The notes under the pieces: model-generated
The model's database searches: none
What the model was told of the DNA's origin: nothing
What the model saw: only the letters and a program-made list of their open reading frames with translations
Position numbers and translations under genes: made by a program
Shown: piece by piece, positions 35,789-47,811 of the stretch
Layout: each line of letters opens with the position of its first letter
Numbering within the stretch: position 1 is the first letter of the stretch
NCBI GenBank assembly: GCA_001683735.1
Contig: LUGG01000004.1
Span: 930,001-994,000, forward strand
From: Grifola frondosa
Taxonomy: Eukaryota > Basidiomycota > Agaricomycetes > Polyporales > Grifolaceae
Reading direction: 5' to 3'
DNA: 64,000 nt

Positions 35789-37566
35789 GAAAACAAGAGG
35801 AACAGGAGGAAACGCGGGGCGCGAGGGAGGACTTAGACAGACATGGTGGACGCGAGGGGGGCGACAAGCCGGTGAGGAGAGAAAGAACAGGGGCGCCCCT
35901 TATAAGAGAGTCGCGTCAAGCGGTGACTCAATCGCCCAATTCGGCGTAGCCAAACGCGGCTATTTCCACTCTGTCGGGCGTTCTCGGCGACATCCGTCCA
36001 GATAAGGCCCAGGCGCCCGCACCCTTGCAGCAACTTCCCTCACAATTGCACGCCACCCCGTCTTGTCTGCATCAGACTCACGCAACTTCTGCCGTCTGAG
36101 ATTTCGCCATTGGTTCCTCACAGCACACGATCCAAACGTATCAAATCCCTAGTCATATCCGGACATAGCCTCAAGAATACCTCAACCGTTGACTTCTCTC
36201 GCCTAACGGGACCGTAGTCCTACGCTCCTTGAATCATTATATAGTACAGGAACTACTACACGTGGAAGGCGCAGCTGTACCTAGCTGCTCAGGTTCATCG
36301 ACATCTGCATGAAGTTGTGTTGCAAGCAGCTCGCGACTCTCGCGCGGATTGCGAAATGTATCGCTAAATAAATTTGAATTGGAAGGGCCAATCGGTAAAT
36401 ATCTCGGGATGAGGTAAGCGTATTTCGCGTCACCATTGGCCATCCGGCGCTTCGGCGGAGCTCGGCTCTCTGCAGCCGTCCATGGAATTCCTTATTTGGT
36501 ATGTTTTGTCACAATCTGTAACATTTTATGACATTAAAGAATGAGCCATTCTTCGTTTGTTTCCATCTAGATTTGGCTCAGAAGATACCCAACATACAGA
36601 TGAAATTCTGAGATAAAATGTGAACAACGTAAATACTTCTATTACTTGGGGGGTTCCTGAAAATTTCCAGTGCTTCATCTCCTACAGCATCACCAGATGC
36701 CTTGTACCTTTTATTTCTCATGGCATGGTAGAATAGCTCTTTAGGTACATGTAAAAAAGGAATGGAGCAAAACCATGAAGAGGAAGGTGTTTTAGAAGTG
36801 TGCCGGAAATGACCCTCAAATCCCGGCTGCACACAGGTAGAGTCTGACATTTTGTCACGGCCAGAGAACTGCTTCTGTGTGGGTATATAGAATACTGCAT
36901 ACAAGGTATGATAGCCACGGGTGTCAGAGTGGGGGTCCTGCCGACTGTATCATGTAATTTATAGTATATATCTTCCCATGTTATAGCTCTTATCAGAATA
37001 CAAACAATATGGTGTTATGTTATGTACGGCATCGGCAACATCGGTACCCGCCACCGCAACGGTCGTTAATGATCATAGTGAAGCTGTCTGTGTGAGTGCA
37101 GCGATCCGCCACCACTCCGAGTAGGCTCGCTGCGGAACGAGCCTCTAGTATTAGGCAGATGCAGTTCCAATAGCCTGAATTCTGCTGTGCACGATACCAA
37201 ATTGGTGCGCAACTGTCCAATGATTGACACCTCCTTTAATTAATATTAATCCACTCCCAGATATGTCAACAACGAGGCCTTTCGTGCGAGTCCAAACTTT
37301 TGGTCGCAGCCGAGCACCCCTTTGCACCCCCGTCTTAACGCCCTCGTGCTGCTGACACTCCGGTCGGACGTCGACTTGGTGATGTCCGTCCAGTCCCACG
37401 CCTCCGTCAACGACGTCCAGAGAATTGACCGGACGTCGCACGGGTAACCTTAGCTTTCTGTTGCTATCAATATCCACAGCGCAACGCATTATATATACAA
37501 TTGCGAAAAAGAACGTCACCCTCCTCCAATACCTGCATCCGGTTTCCGAACACGCCCCCACCGGCC
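35789..37566. other. 1.8-kb stretch without a recognised gene
   Basis: The part next to 35789 is likely the promoter of the acidic protein gene. A minus frame at 36578-36904 (108 codons) and another at 37151-37570 show no family resemblance. AT-rich tracts occur near 36955-36970 and 37235-37250. Confidence 0.45.
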
Positions 37567-40566
37567 TCACCCCTCGTCCATCACCTCGTCTGCCGCCCCT
37601 GCATCCTTGACAGTCTCCAACAGCTTCCTGATCTTGTTCACGCTCTTCGGCGACACGTCCCGCGCCACCGCGAGCAGCTGCGCGGACTTGACCTCGTCCC
37701 CGAGGAGACGATACACCTTTGCCAGCTGGAATATCACGTTCGACTCCTCCGGCGAGCTATCTCGGAGGTATTCCAGATCTTGTACGGCAAGCTAATAGCA
37801 TAAAACGAAATCGCACGCGCCACGACGTGCATCAATCAGACCACCTTGTCCCACGCATCTGGAAGCGAACAGCAAACACTAACCGCGTATCTCTTCAGCG
37901 AGATAAGAATTTTCGCCCGATGATAACGAACAAGCGCGTTCTCCGGTGAGAGGCGAACCGCTTTGTCGAACAGCTCCAATGCCTTCTCCGGCAGCCCGTA
38001 GCGCTCGCTAACCTAATCGCAGTGACAAAACCACGTCAGCGTTCTGCCTCTTTGCCAGTCCGCGTGACTGCACTCACCATCGCCACGCAGCCTAGCAATA
38101 CGGCATTTTGGGGGTGGATTTGGGACGCTTTTCGGTAGTGATAGTCCGCCAGCCGCAGCCTGCTCTTTCGCATGTAACATGTTCCCAGCCCGTACCTGAA
38201 CGTTCCGTAATAACCGCCACGATAAGCACCTCACGTCGCGAATGCGAGGCAAATTAAACACCGTACCAGGCATTGTAATGTCGTGGATCAGCACGTAAGG
38301 CGGACTCGAAGAAGTTGATCGCTTTGTCAAGATCCTCATCGATCGACTCGTGGCCGCTCAGCGTGTACGCATACGCGCATGTGGGGTCTAGTTGTGCCGC
38401 CCGCCGGAAACATGTCAGAGCTTGCGTCTTCTCCTTTTGCAGGGAAAAACAGTTCCCCACGGCGATCCATGCCTGTGGAGAATGCGGGTCTGTCGACAGA
38501 AGCTCCTGGGCGAGGAAGGACAGCTTGACGTTTCGCTGCAGGTGCCATAGAAGCGTGGAGTACACTTCCATGTCCCACAGGCGATACGGCTCGAGATTAC
38601 GAACGGCTTCGAATGCGCGCTCGGCCTGTTCACGCAGAGATAAAGCATGAGTGTGCGGTCCTCTGCGTGAGAATGACACGACGTAATGATGAGAACATAC
38701 CGCAGGATACTGTCCGAGCTCATAATGAGCCCTTCCGACCATGCCCATGACCCAGGCCGATCGCTGGTGCTGTGAAGGCAGTTCTCGAGCTCCTCGAGGC
38801 ATGCCTGACAATCGTATAGCGCCATTGCTCGTGCGGCGCGCGCAAAAGAGCGCATCAGGTCATATATGTGGTAGTCCGCCAGCTCCTTGTCATACGCGTC
38901 CTGTGCCTGCTGTTCTTGGGCGACGGTCCATATTGGTGGCTGAGGTGATGATTCTAGAGGTGGAGACCGAGGTATTGGCGGAGGCGATGGAGAGAATGTG
39001 GGGGCGACTTCAACAGGCTCCTCGTCCATGTCGGATTCCATGGTATTCGAGCGAGTCCGAGCGTGAGTTCGCCTTCGAACGGCGGCGTGCTTCAAGGCGG
39101 GCTGTGTCATTTGAGGAAATCTGATGGTCGAGCCACGCGCGTTTGTGCTCACCTTGGTGGCGGGGTGCAACTTGGTGCCGATGCCGCTTTGGAGGCGCGT
39201 GCTGCGGCGGGTGGCGGCGCCAAGGCCAAGGCTGGCCTGCTCGCGGGCGGCCTTGCCGGGAGGGTGGAGGGCGAGAGACCTAGAGGACGTCGCGGCAGTC
39301 TGGGCACGACGACCGGAAGATGAGAATATGTTAGCAATGGTCAGGGCCGGGCGTGCGCGTGCCTTTGAGCTTTTGGAGCGGTCCCCCACCCCGGGACCTG
39401 AGAGCAGCGTGCCGACAGACTTGGACGGCTTAATAAGATTGGTGTCGGCAGCAGTCGTAGAGGGCGGAGCGGTTCGCTGTCGCACAGTAGACCGCAGCTT
39501 CTTGGTCACCGGGCCCGCCTCATCTGCTGAAGAAAGAGGACGCACAGCTGGGGGTTGAACCGTTAATGAATTTGTTGGTTGTGAACGGCTGGCGCGGATC
39601 GGCTGAATGTAGGACGCGTCAAGGTTGAAGGACGAATCGGTCGTGCCTCTTCGTGATGCGGAACGTAAGTACCTAGAGTGCTAATGCCAGAGTGAGATTA
39701 GCTTACATTGAATCTCGCGGTCCAGCCATTGGCTCCACACGGAAAGGCTGGGGATTTATGAGGTCGGGCTTCCAAGGGCGAAAGAGATTACCGGCAGTGC
39801 CAGTATCAGGTGTGAAAAATCCGGCACCTGTTGCAACTGGTACAGGCCTGGGGTGTATTGCGCCTGCGGGTGCTTGCTGCTTTACGGGTGGTGGTCGTGA
39901 GGGAATAGCTCATTGATTTCTGGGACATCGCCTGAAACAGACATATTGCACTGTGCAACAACAATGAGCAGACAAGTGCTCACCCAAAGAACAGAGACCC
40001 TCAAAGGCCTCCCACAGCATGGGATTAGTCTCAAAGCATCGCGAAAGCTGCGAGCGGCTTGGTCGTGGAGATTTCCTTTGATAGCAGTGTCCCTGCCCTA
40101 CAATGTAGGATAGCTTCTTCGGGAAAGGATCTCGCTGTACGTGGCCCCATCGATTCTAACCATAATATAACAAAATATACGCGTGAACAAACCGAAAAGA
40201 CAAAGCACGTAGGGACGAACGAGAAGGTGAATATGACGGGTCACTGAGGCACTCCGCCAGCGCCTCTCGAGCCTGCCTATGTCTCCCTAATGTAGTGCAG
40301 CACTTCGCCGTGATCTCAATACATCCGGTACATCGCGCGTCTGGCGGAAGGTTAACGAGCCTATGTGCGGAGTGTGGCTGCCCAGATTGGAGAAGCGCCG
40401 TAGCATATAGATGCCGTGCGTCATGGTTGAGGGGGTCGAGAACAAAATATCTCTCCGCATAGAAGAGTGCAGACTTGGGCAGATCTACGTCGAGACAGGA
40501 CCAAACGAGAGAGTTGAAACGTTGGCACAAATGCGCAGAGAGACTCGAAGTGGCTTCTTGCTGCAT
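37567..40566 (-). CDS. CDC27: Anaphase-promoting complex subunit Cdc27/Apc3
   Basis: Apc3 is the TPR subunit of the APC/C that binds the IR tails of Cdc20/Cdh1. The N-terminal TPRs begin at ATG 40566 and include LDVDLPKSALFYAERYF and LNPMLWEAFEGLCSLG. A long basic, disordered linker with RRSTRLQ lies at about 39130-39540. The C-terminal TPR superhelix starts at about 38800 and includes RNLEPYRLWDMEVYSTLLWH, STDPHSPQAWIAVGNCFSL and AYTLSGHE, ending with LAKVYRLLGD. The stop is at 37567-37569. One base is missing at 38782-38783, where CLEELE and LPSQHQRSAWVMGMVG are in different frames. An ACGCGT box lies at 40758-40763, about 190 bp upstream of the start. Confidence 0.9.
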
Positions 40567-41033
40567 GAGCTACCTAGCACATGAGAATATTAGCCCTAGA
40601 GTAATTGACAGTAGCGGTCAACGTAGTAAGCTCAACGAAGTAGGGAAGGACGGCGAGAATGGTGACGGCAGCGAGCGGGAGAGTTGTCGAAGACTTGGAA
40701 GCGCCTCCCTCACTAAACGAACCGCGTTTGGACGTCACGTGAATGAACCGCGTAACTACGCGTCACAACGTGACCTGGTCATCTACTGATCATGCGTACG
40801 TCGGTGGATGAAACATTCAAAAGCAGTAAAGAAGACGGAAAATATCTCTTATACTGTTCAAGATCAACTGAGAATGATATACATTATAACAGAGGATGAT
40901 AGCGCTACTTTGTGGACCTAACACCAATGTCTGTACATCCCTCAATGTCCATGAGTGTCAGGTTCACCTTTGGATTCTGTGCGGATTAAACCTTAGCATC
41001 AGAATCAACAGGATACATGAAACACTTACCAGG
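40567..41033. other. Spacer between CCT1 and CDC27, tandem on the minus strand
   Basis: It contains the CDC27 promoter (ACGCGT at 40758-40763, GTCACGTGAA near 40735). The last CCT1 codons may extend here: after an intron at about 40980-41030 a frame NPKVNLTLMDIEGCTDIG runs to a stop near 40915, if one base is missing before it. Confidence 0.45.
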
Positions 41034-42983
41034 TCAACACTGTATCGCATCGTCAATGCGTAACAGCGATACCGCGGCCTCAAACGCAGACTTCAGACTG
41101 CGAACTTTGCTGACCGTCGGTTCAAGAATGCCCGCGGTGACATTGTCTCTCACTTCGCCGTTGAGGAGGTCGAGGCCATAGCGCATGAGGACCTTCTTGG
41201 GGTCTCCTGCGGGAGCATTTTGCGCAGCATTGTGGTACGAACGGAGCTTCGCGACGAGCTCGGTGGAATCCTTTGCCGCATTGACCGCTAGTGTCTTTGG
41301 GATGATCAGAAGGGCGCTGGCGAACTCAGCGATAGCGAGCTGCTCTCTTGAGCCCTGGAGAATACATGGTGAATCCAAAATAAAGGAAGCAGAAGATATT
41401 GAGTACTTACGAGTGTTGTTGCAAAATTCTCGAGATAAATGCTGAGTGCGGTCTCGACGGCACCGCCGCCAGGAACAACAGATCCGCTCTCCAACGTCCG
41501 CTTGATCACCGACAACGAATCATGCAACGCCCGCTCCATTTCGTCCAACATGTAGTCGTTGGCGCCTCTGAGCACAATTGATGCCGAGCTTACTACTTTC
41601 GTGCCCTTAATCAGGATCAGCTCGTCGTCTGAGATGCGCTCTTGTGCAACTTCATCCGCGGAACCAAGATAGCTTGCTTCGAAAGACTCTTCTCCCTCGA
41701 GGTTCGCAAGACTGGACACGAGCACTCCACCTGTTGCTTTGGCAATGCGGCGTAGATCCTCCTTCCTACACCGCCGAACAGCCATTGCACCAGCCTCCAC
41801 AAACTCCTTCAGGCAAAGGTCATCAATACCTTTTGTTGTCAGCACCACATTTGCGCCCGCTGCTAGGATTTTGCGGATACGTTCCAATGTAACTCAGCCT
41901 CCCTGCAAAACATTAGTAACGCGTGGAAGCGTTGAATGAATTTAGTACTACCGTTTACGAATGTCTTCAAGTTTTCGGGATCTTCCACCAAAATCTGGAC
42001 GCCCAGCTGCATGCGCGCTTTTTGGAGATTGATATCGAGGCAAGCAATTTTCGCGTTTGTGATACGAGTCTTCATGGCTATATGTGCGAAAACAAGTGAG
42101 CAGATGAGATACTGACAATTACGAACGATGTAACTAACCCTGGCTGGCAACAGTACAGTTCAATGCATATCCCTTGACAAAAAGAGATTCCCTAGCACTG
42201 CGTCCGTGCGCTTTGAGGACATTCACCGCCTTTACCGGTACTTGATGTCACCGCGGCTGTTGATGGTCTTCACAGCCAGCATGGCATCAACGGCCATCGG
42301 TGCGAACAAGTCGTCATCGCTGAGGCATTACTCAGTGACCTCATCAGCTTCTGAAAAAACTTCACACTTACCCGCCAATAATCTTGCGGACATGCTGGTC
42401 TTTGCGGATTAATCAAAGCCTCTCGTCCCAAAGAATCCACCTTCACGCTCAGCTGTTCCTGCATGAACTTACACGCCTCCCTGCACGCTAGACGGTAGCC
42501 TGTGATGATTGGTGGTAGGGTGGATCTTTTGCTTGACAAGCTCGTTCGCCCGTCTAAGGAGCTCCGCCGCGATGAGGACGACGGAGGTCGTGCCATCGCC
42601 AACTTCCTTGTCCTGTTTCTGCGCAAGATCAACGAAAACGCGTCCAGCTGGATGCTCGACAGCGAGAAGCGATAGAATGGTAGCGCCGTCATTAGAAATG
42701 GTGACTTCCTGGCAACACAGAGCATTCATCAACCGGAAAAATGTAATAGTTACAATATAACGCACCCCGATGTTATCTACGAGCATCTTGTCGAGTCCCA
42801 TGGGACCCAGAGAGCTTTTCACAACGTTCGCGATCGTCTGAGCAGCGAGCACTATGACACGGTCCATTAGTACTATCAAGAGATTCAGAAGGTCTCTTGC
42901 GCACCATTCTGGTCACGAACATCTTGCCCTGATATCCTGTCACCACCCAGAAATGCGCCAGCACGAGGATCACGTTGAAACAT
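41034..42983 (-). CDS. CCT1: Chaperonin TRiC/CCT subunit alpha (TCP-1 alpha)
   Basis: CCT folds actin, tubulin and many WD40 proteins, including APC/C activators. The start [19 protein letters not shown] and [20 protein letters not shown] lead to the chaperonin ATPase signatures SNDGATIL and [13 protein letters not shown]. Apical-domain text includes [20 protein letters not shown] and [20 protein letters not shown]. The C-terminal equatorial part has [18 protein letters not shown] and then [16 protein letters not shown]. The wording of the apical domain identifies the alpha subunit. Three one-base shifts must be bridged: an extra base at 42509-42510 (before [12 protein letters not shown]), and missing bases near 41967 (ENLEDIRKREAE) and near 41893 (before TLERIRKIL). 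The exact C-terminus is uncertain. Confidence 0.93.
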
Positions 42984-43351
42984 GGCTAGAGCTGATTGTG
43001 GAATGCGGTATGAACGACTCAAGCTAGACTTCGCTCAGTAGAAGAGCTCATCCGTGCTAACGTGATTGTTTGTCGATATTTGTATTCGGTGGCACAGAAA
43101 CTCGAGTCTGAATATTTCCAAATATAGAATTCTTCCGTGAAAGGAGTGCAACTCTACCAGTAAACAAGGTAGTCAGTCATTATATAAAAAGACATCAGGC
43201 GGAAAACGTTATATTTGATATATACTGGTCATAGCCTGTACACGCCCAAAAGAACTGTAGAAGACCGTCCTATAAATTGTCCGAAATCCTTGTCCATGCA
43301 AAATAATGATTGTCCATGTCCGTGAATCACAATAAATTTGTCGCCAGCCAA

Positions 43352-44387
43352 TCACTTCCTGGCCCAGAGAGTATTACGAGGTTGTGACACAGGTGTCATA
43401 ACGCTGCTCGGAATCTTGACCTGCAAGAAGTCGACCGGCTTATCAATGCTATCTGCCGTTGACTTTGCGCATGACTTCCAAGTATCCTACAATATAGAAC
43501 GTGAGGCACAAGAAAAGACGAAACAAGTTCCGAGAACTTACCCTGTCATCCGGCCTGAACTCCAAATCCTCCTGTTCTCCAGGAAGCGTAGAAGAGGATG
43601 CATCGGAGTCGCAGGCGAAGGGCTCAGATATGACATCCGCATCGTCCGGCATATGCTCGTCAACGACATAAAATATTTGCGCCGCAGTGGTTGCGGACAG
43701 GTTATGACAGGAGTGTGTGCGGGCACAGTGCGCAGATTCTTCAGACTGGCATCCTAGTGTCCTCAAAGGATCCTGTCGAAGATTGACTACTGAAGGGTGT
43801 CGAAACATCATCCGCGCATCACTAAACGGGTTGCGGATTTCATCCTGGGGGCTAAGGGAGCTCCGATGCGTCACAGACCTTATGACGATGGCTGCCCAAG
43901 GATAGGATCTGCACGCCGACTGCGCAAGGGGGTATGAGAGGCAGTGTTGGCGTGGACTTGGCAATTATCGCGACGAGCTGCACGTCGTTGCTGCGCCTCC
44001 TGTCTGGACATTGCGTGGTACTGCTTCTCAAACTTCTTTGCGACAATTTTCAGATGGGGCTATAGTAGAACCCGAGGTTAGATCAAATATCTCAGACTGA
44101 GACACAACCAGTTAAGACTCACATCGGCATTATCAGACACATGGAAAGCGTTGAAGTCTTTCTGCTCATTCTCGGAGTCAGCAGTGACACCAGATGAGAA
44201 TAAAATCGAATACTCACGGAGCCAGCTCAGCCATGCCATATTTTTTCCTGAACTTCTGCGCATCTCCCTATATTTTGAATTAGCAAATAAATTCCAGAGG
44301 ACTTCCCAACGTTTCGTACCTCAGTCCTGACCTTCTTCGCGAGTTCTGAATACTCCTTCTTCTCCTTTTGCGAAGGAAATTGAACAT
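43352..44387 (-). CDS. Uncharacterised multi-exon gene
   Basis: A chain of exons with protein-like content but no family I recognise. ATG 44387 gives MFNFLRK, then KEKKEYSELAKKVRTE, joined to GDAQKFRKKYGMAELAP, then QKDFNAFHVSDNAD, then PHLKIVAKKFEKQYHAMSRQ. These four exons have clean GT-AG borders, but one A seems to be missing in the run at 44366-44369. After a region of unclear frame (43750-43970), an acidic exon ends LEFRPDDR and splices to DTWKSCAKSTADSIDKPVDF, then QVKIPSSVMTPVSQ, with a stop at 43352-43354. It could be two genes. The N-terminal half is charged and helical, with no signal peptide or membrane span. Confidence 0.5.
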
Positions 44388-44910
44388 GGTGGTGGATAAT
44401 GGGGATTCGAGGTATGGTGATGCGGGGTGATGCGTGGAGTGACGGACAGTTAACTCTGCCTGTCCTACTGCAACTGCGCAGAATAAGTACTGTATGGGGA
44501 CATCCGATACCGCCTCCCCCTTCCATATGTCCGCCCCTCTCATCCGTCGATCCGCACTGCTAAAGGAGTCGCAGACCTAATCCAGGTATCCGACACCCGA
44601 CGGATGCACGCATGTATGTTCAATGGATTGACCACGTGCTGCAAAGTGGGTTTGCAGGACGTTCTGGGTGAAATTACTTGTGAGTAGAAGAAATTGTGTC
44701 AGTCATTATAGAGGCAGGTTGAGGCAATCAGTGCGGGAGTCAGCTTCAGCAAGTTGGTTGCAGCCACAGCACCGATCATGTACGGCCCGCGGAGTTCCAC
44801 TGTGGCACGGACCACAGTCAAACCAAAAGAGGACGCGTCAACACAGCGCTCTCAACTGTTTCTCTGCTTCATCCACATTGTACTCGTGTAATTCCTGTCA
44901 AATCTATATC
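44388..44910. promoter_or_regulatory. Divergent spacer upstream of the NRBF2-like gene
   Basis: Lies between two divergent starts, so it should hold both promoters. I see no specific known box that I would defend. Confidence 0.35.
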
Positions 44911-46633
44911 ATGGCCCCCATGGACTCGCCGTTGAACGCGGTAAATGTTGCTTCGTATATCCACAGGTCGTTCCACATGCTTAAGTCGCATTGTGTCGCC
45001 ACATGACAGGCTCACCGACATGCCGCCAACGCGGATGATTACGTTGTGCAAGGTCTTCTGATACCTGCAGCTGAGGAGCATTACAAAGCTGCAGAGTCGT
45101 TTCGTCAATGTGTGGAAGCGTCGAATGACGATAATGTGTTGTCCTTTTATCGCGCAGCTCTGTGGGCGTCGGGTATTTATTTATGTAACTTCAAGACGAA
45201 GAGGACGCTGAAGATGCTGTATAGAGCACTGCAGGGCGGGAAAGGAGCTGCAGAGGAGAATTGCGAAGCTACGTGAGGAAAACAAGGATCCCTAACCTTC
45301 CGCAGAAAGCTGCTCGAGTAATACCGCAACCAGCCCCGCCACGGCGGTCCCTTTGCTGCCACCATCCCCAGCTTCGTCGCCACCACTACCCGCGCCCAAC
45401 CGAATGTCGGACTCGCAGCAGACCGTCGACGAATCGTTTATGCTCCTGGGTCAGAGAGTAAGCGTGATATCCCTTGATCGTTTCCGTCCAATTGACATAT
45501 GGCGCAGAGCGATCCCGGAGATGCCTTCAACCAGTTTTGGAAGATCACGGAAGGAATGTTAGAGCACCTCTCACAACCCGTAGCCTTTGCCACGGCGCCG
45601 CTTGCTCCTTTAGACACCAAGGGGCCATTCGTGATGGGAACTCTAGCAGTGACACAGACCTTGAGGACATCTCCAAGAGGATAAGTCGTGGCTTGAATCT
45701 TGTCAAAGCTGCGAGTTCCAAGATGCTGACTCGCCATGACTCTTCCGGAGCCGTGTCTGATTCCAATAACGACCGCGCTGGTCCGAGCACGTTCCCGCCT
45801 AAACCACAGCCTACACACGAGTTCGATCTTCGAGATGACTGGGACGATGACGTTCGTGCATTTGATGGTATGTATGAATTCCTTGAGGTATGGCGGTGCT
45901 GATGTATGAAACGTGTTGGCTGTGTTGGCGCAGATGACGACCTCACGGATTCGTTCTGTCTTATCCCATCAAAATCAGATGGTTCAGTGGCTTCGCTGAA
46001 GAAGGAAAATGCAGAATTGAAAGTCGATTTGGAGGAGCTTCAACAGCAGCTGGCTGCTGCTGAGAAAATGTTGAAAATGCGTCAGGAACAAGATCAGCAG
46101 CTACGAGATAGTATTATGCTTGCGCGAAAAGAGGTGAGCAAGCGACCTTGCGATAGGTGACCCCTTCTGATGAATCAATCACCACACAGGCTCAACGAGC
46201 GATGATATCGTCAAACATTTCACCAAGGCCCGGGCAGTCTGGCGTTGACCTTACCTCGTTGAACATAGTCTCTCCGGTGCCGCCTGCCGTAGCTGCCCTG
46301 AACCCTGGGCGAGAAGCGCAGCTTGTACGCAGAGTGCGTGAGCTGGAAGATGAAGTGCGCACGGTCCGCGCGGAAAACGAGAGGCAGGTCAGTGCCCAAC
46401 TTTCTCCTTCTAGATCGAACGCATTTACTCAAAAATCTGAGCAGAAAGTGATGATCGTACGTTTCCGAGAACGATGGGAGAAGCTCAAGGAATCTGCGAA
46501 ACGGAAGAAGGAAGCCAAGGCTTCAGCTGAGGTGACCAATATTGTGGGAGATCGCATTGAGGAGGAGCCGGAGGCAGAAGCGCAGGCGGAGAAAGACGAC
46601 CAACGACCGCGCAAGCACGGTGAAAGTTCTTAA
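44911..46633 (+). CDS. NRBF2/Atg38-like autophagy protein (MIT domain plus coiled coil)
   Basis: NRBF2 and yeast Atg38 are regulatory subunits of the Vps34 PI3-kinase complex I in autophagy, with an N-terminal MIT domain and a C-terminal coiled coil. Here MAPMDSPLNA joins AHRHAANADDYVVQGLLIPAAE and YKAAESFRQCVEAS, close to the NRBF2 MIT start. After a proline/serine-rich linker and NQFWKITEGMLEHLSQPV, a coiled coil (LKKENAELKVDLEELQQQL; RVRELEDEVRTVRAENERQ) ends the protein. Disruptions: a two-base deficit near 45221-45227 (LYR to RAGKELQRR), an in-frame TAA at 45293-45295 within NKDP-PSAES, and a missing base in the GGGGCC run at 45621-45626. They may be sequence errors, but the stop cannot be explained by a homopolymer. 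The family assignment is moderate. Confidence 0.62.
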
Positions 46634-46921
46634 AATGTACCATTATATTATGGGGCCGGCACGGCTCGATTTTGCCTCTTTTCTATGCTTTTCGTGGACC
46701 AACTTGTTGTATCGATAGCGTGGACTGTATATAGCATCTGCATTGACAAGTTTCGAGTGTGTTGGGCCTTCAGATCTGCGGCAAGGTGGAAATAATGTGT
46801 ATCGATACAGTCAACATGAGGGGAACTTAGCAAGATGTGAGACATGGGACATATGATGCAAAAGCTGAGAACCACTCACAGTTAATCTAGTACACCAATC
46901 GTAGAGTCCTTCATCAGGCCA

Positions 46922-47580
46922 TTATGCAAACAAACCAATATTGACGATACGCAAAGACCGAGCAGCGACATTGAAAGCATCCTTGGCTGCAATCCAATCC
47001 TCCTCCCTAACAACCTCACCATTGGCAGTAGACATTGGTACGTTCATCGACATGACTAGATCAGCGTTCTTGCTCTGCACGCGATAGAGTGCCAAGAGAA
47101 TCCGAATCTCGTCCGCAGTGAGGCTGTTGAATTTCCGCACAGCTTGTGAACCGGACAGGAGCACAGGGGCCGGAGTTAGGTTGTCAGCTTGGGTGGAGGT
47201 ACTAACGACCTCGCTGATCGTTTGAGATTCAGCAGAGTTGTCATGGGCCAATGCATCAAAATGAGCCCTGAAGACGTGCCATTAGATAATGAGACGAGAT
47301 GGGAATGCGCCACTCGGCGAGTAGGAAACGTACTTGGCAGCCTCCTCAAGATTGGTAGGCTTAACGCTTTGCAACACCTCCACGATAATGCTAATCCCAG
47401 AGTCTGGATACAAGAACACCTCCTGAGTGTTTGGGACTTGGCGAAGATCCCTAGTAAAAATTCGAACGTCAGATTATGAGCAAGAGAATCAATCATTACA
47501 GCGTACGATGCGTCGATCAGGCGAGGTGGCAGAGTGACAGTGATGGCACCTCCGAAAAGTTGCTTCGTCGAGCCAGACAT
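46922..47580 (-). CDS. MOG1: Ran-binding nuclear transport protein Mog1
   Basis: Mog1 (human RANGRF) binds Ran and helps release its nucleotide. ATG 47580 starts MSGSTKQLFGGAITVTLPPR, with the family's LFGGAI near the N-terminus and LIDASDLRQVPNTQEVFLYP across the first intron. SIIVEVLQSV and then AHFDALAHDN (after an intron with donor GTACGT) complete the core. The tail has DEIRILLALYRVQ and then DLVMSMNVP, matching the C-terminal beta strands. The frame is intact. Length is about 195 residues, normal for the family. It is divergent from NDC80 (231 bp) and converges on the NRBF2-like gene. Confidence 0.88.
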
Positions 47581-47811
47581 CGATCAAGGTGGATTCTGGT
47601 ATGGTAGAGATTGGGAGGGAGATGGAAGAGGGTCAGAGAGTTCATCCATCGCGGAGTCAAGGAGAAGGAATCGAGAGCGCATCGCCGTCACCGGAGTCGT
47701 TGCACGTGGTCGTGACAGACGCGTTTTGGAGGGCGCGTCCGCCATCGCCTCGTTCCCATTCTTCATCTTCTACCCTCCCCGTCGCGTCTGGTGTCGCTTG
47801 CCTCGTCCGAT
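47581..47811. promoter_or_regulatory. Divergent MOG1/NDC80 promoter with one ACGCGT box
   Basis: ACGCGT at 47719-47724 lies about 90 bp upstream of the NDC80 start. It is the core of the MluI cell-cycle box, but a single copy could be chance. Confidence 0.35.

Noticed and set aside
36578..36904. 108-codon minus-strand frame
   Set aside because: No family resemblance, AT-rich surroundings and no supporting splice sites.
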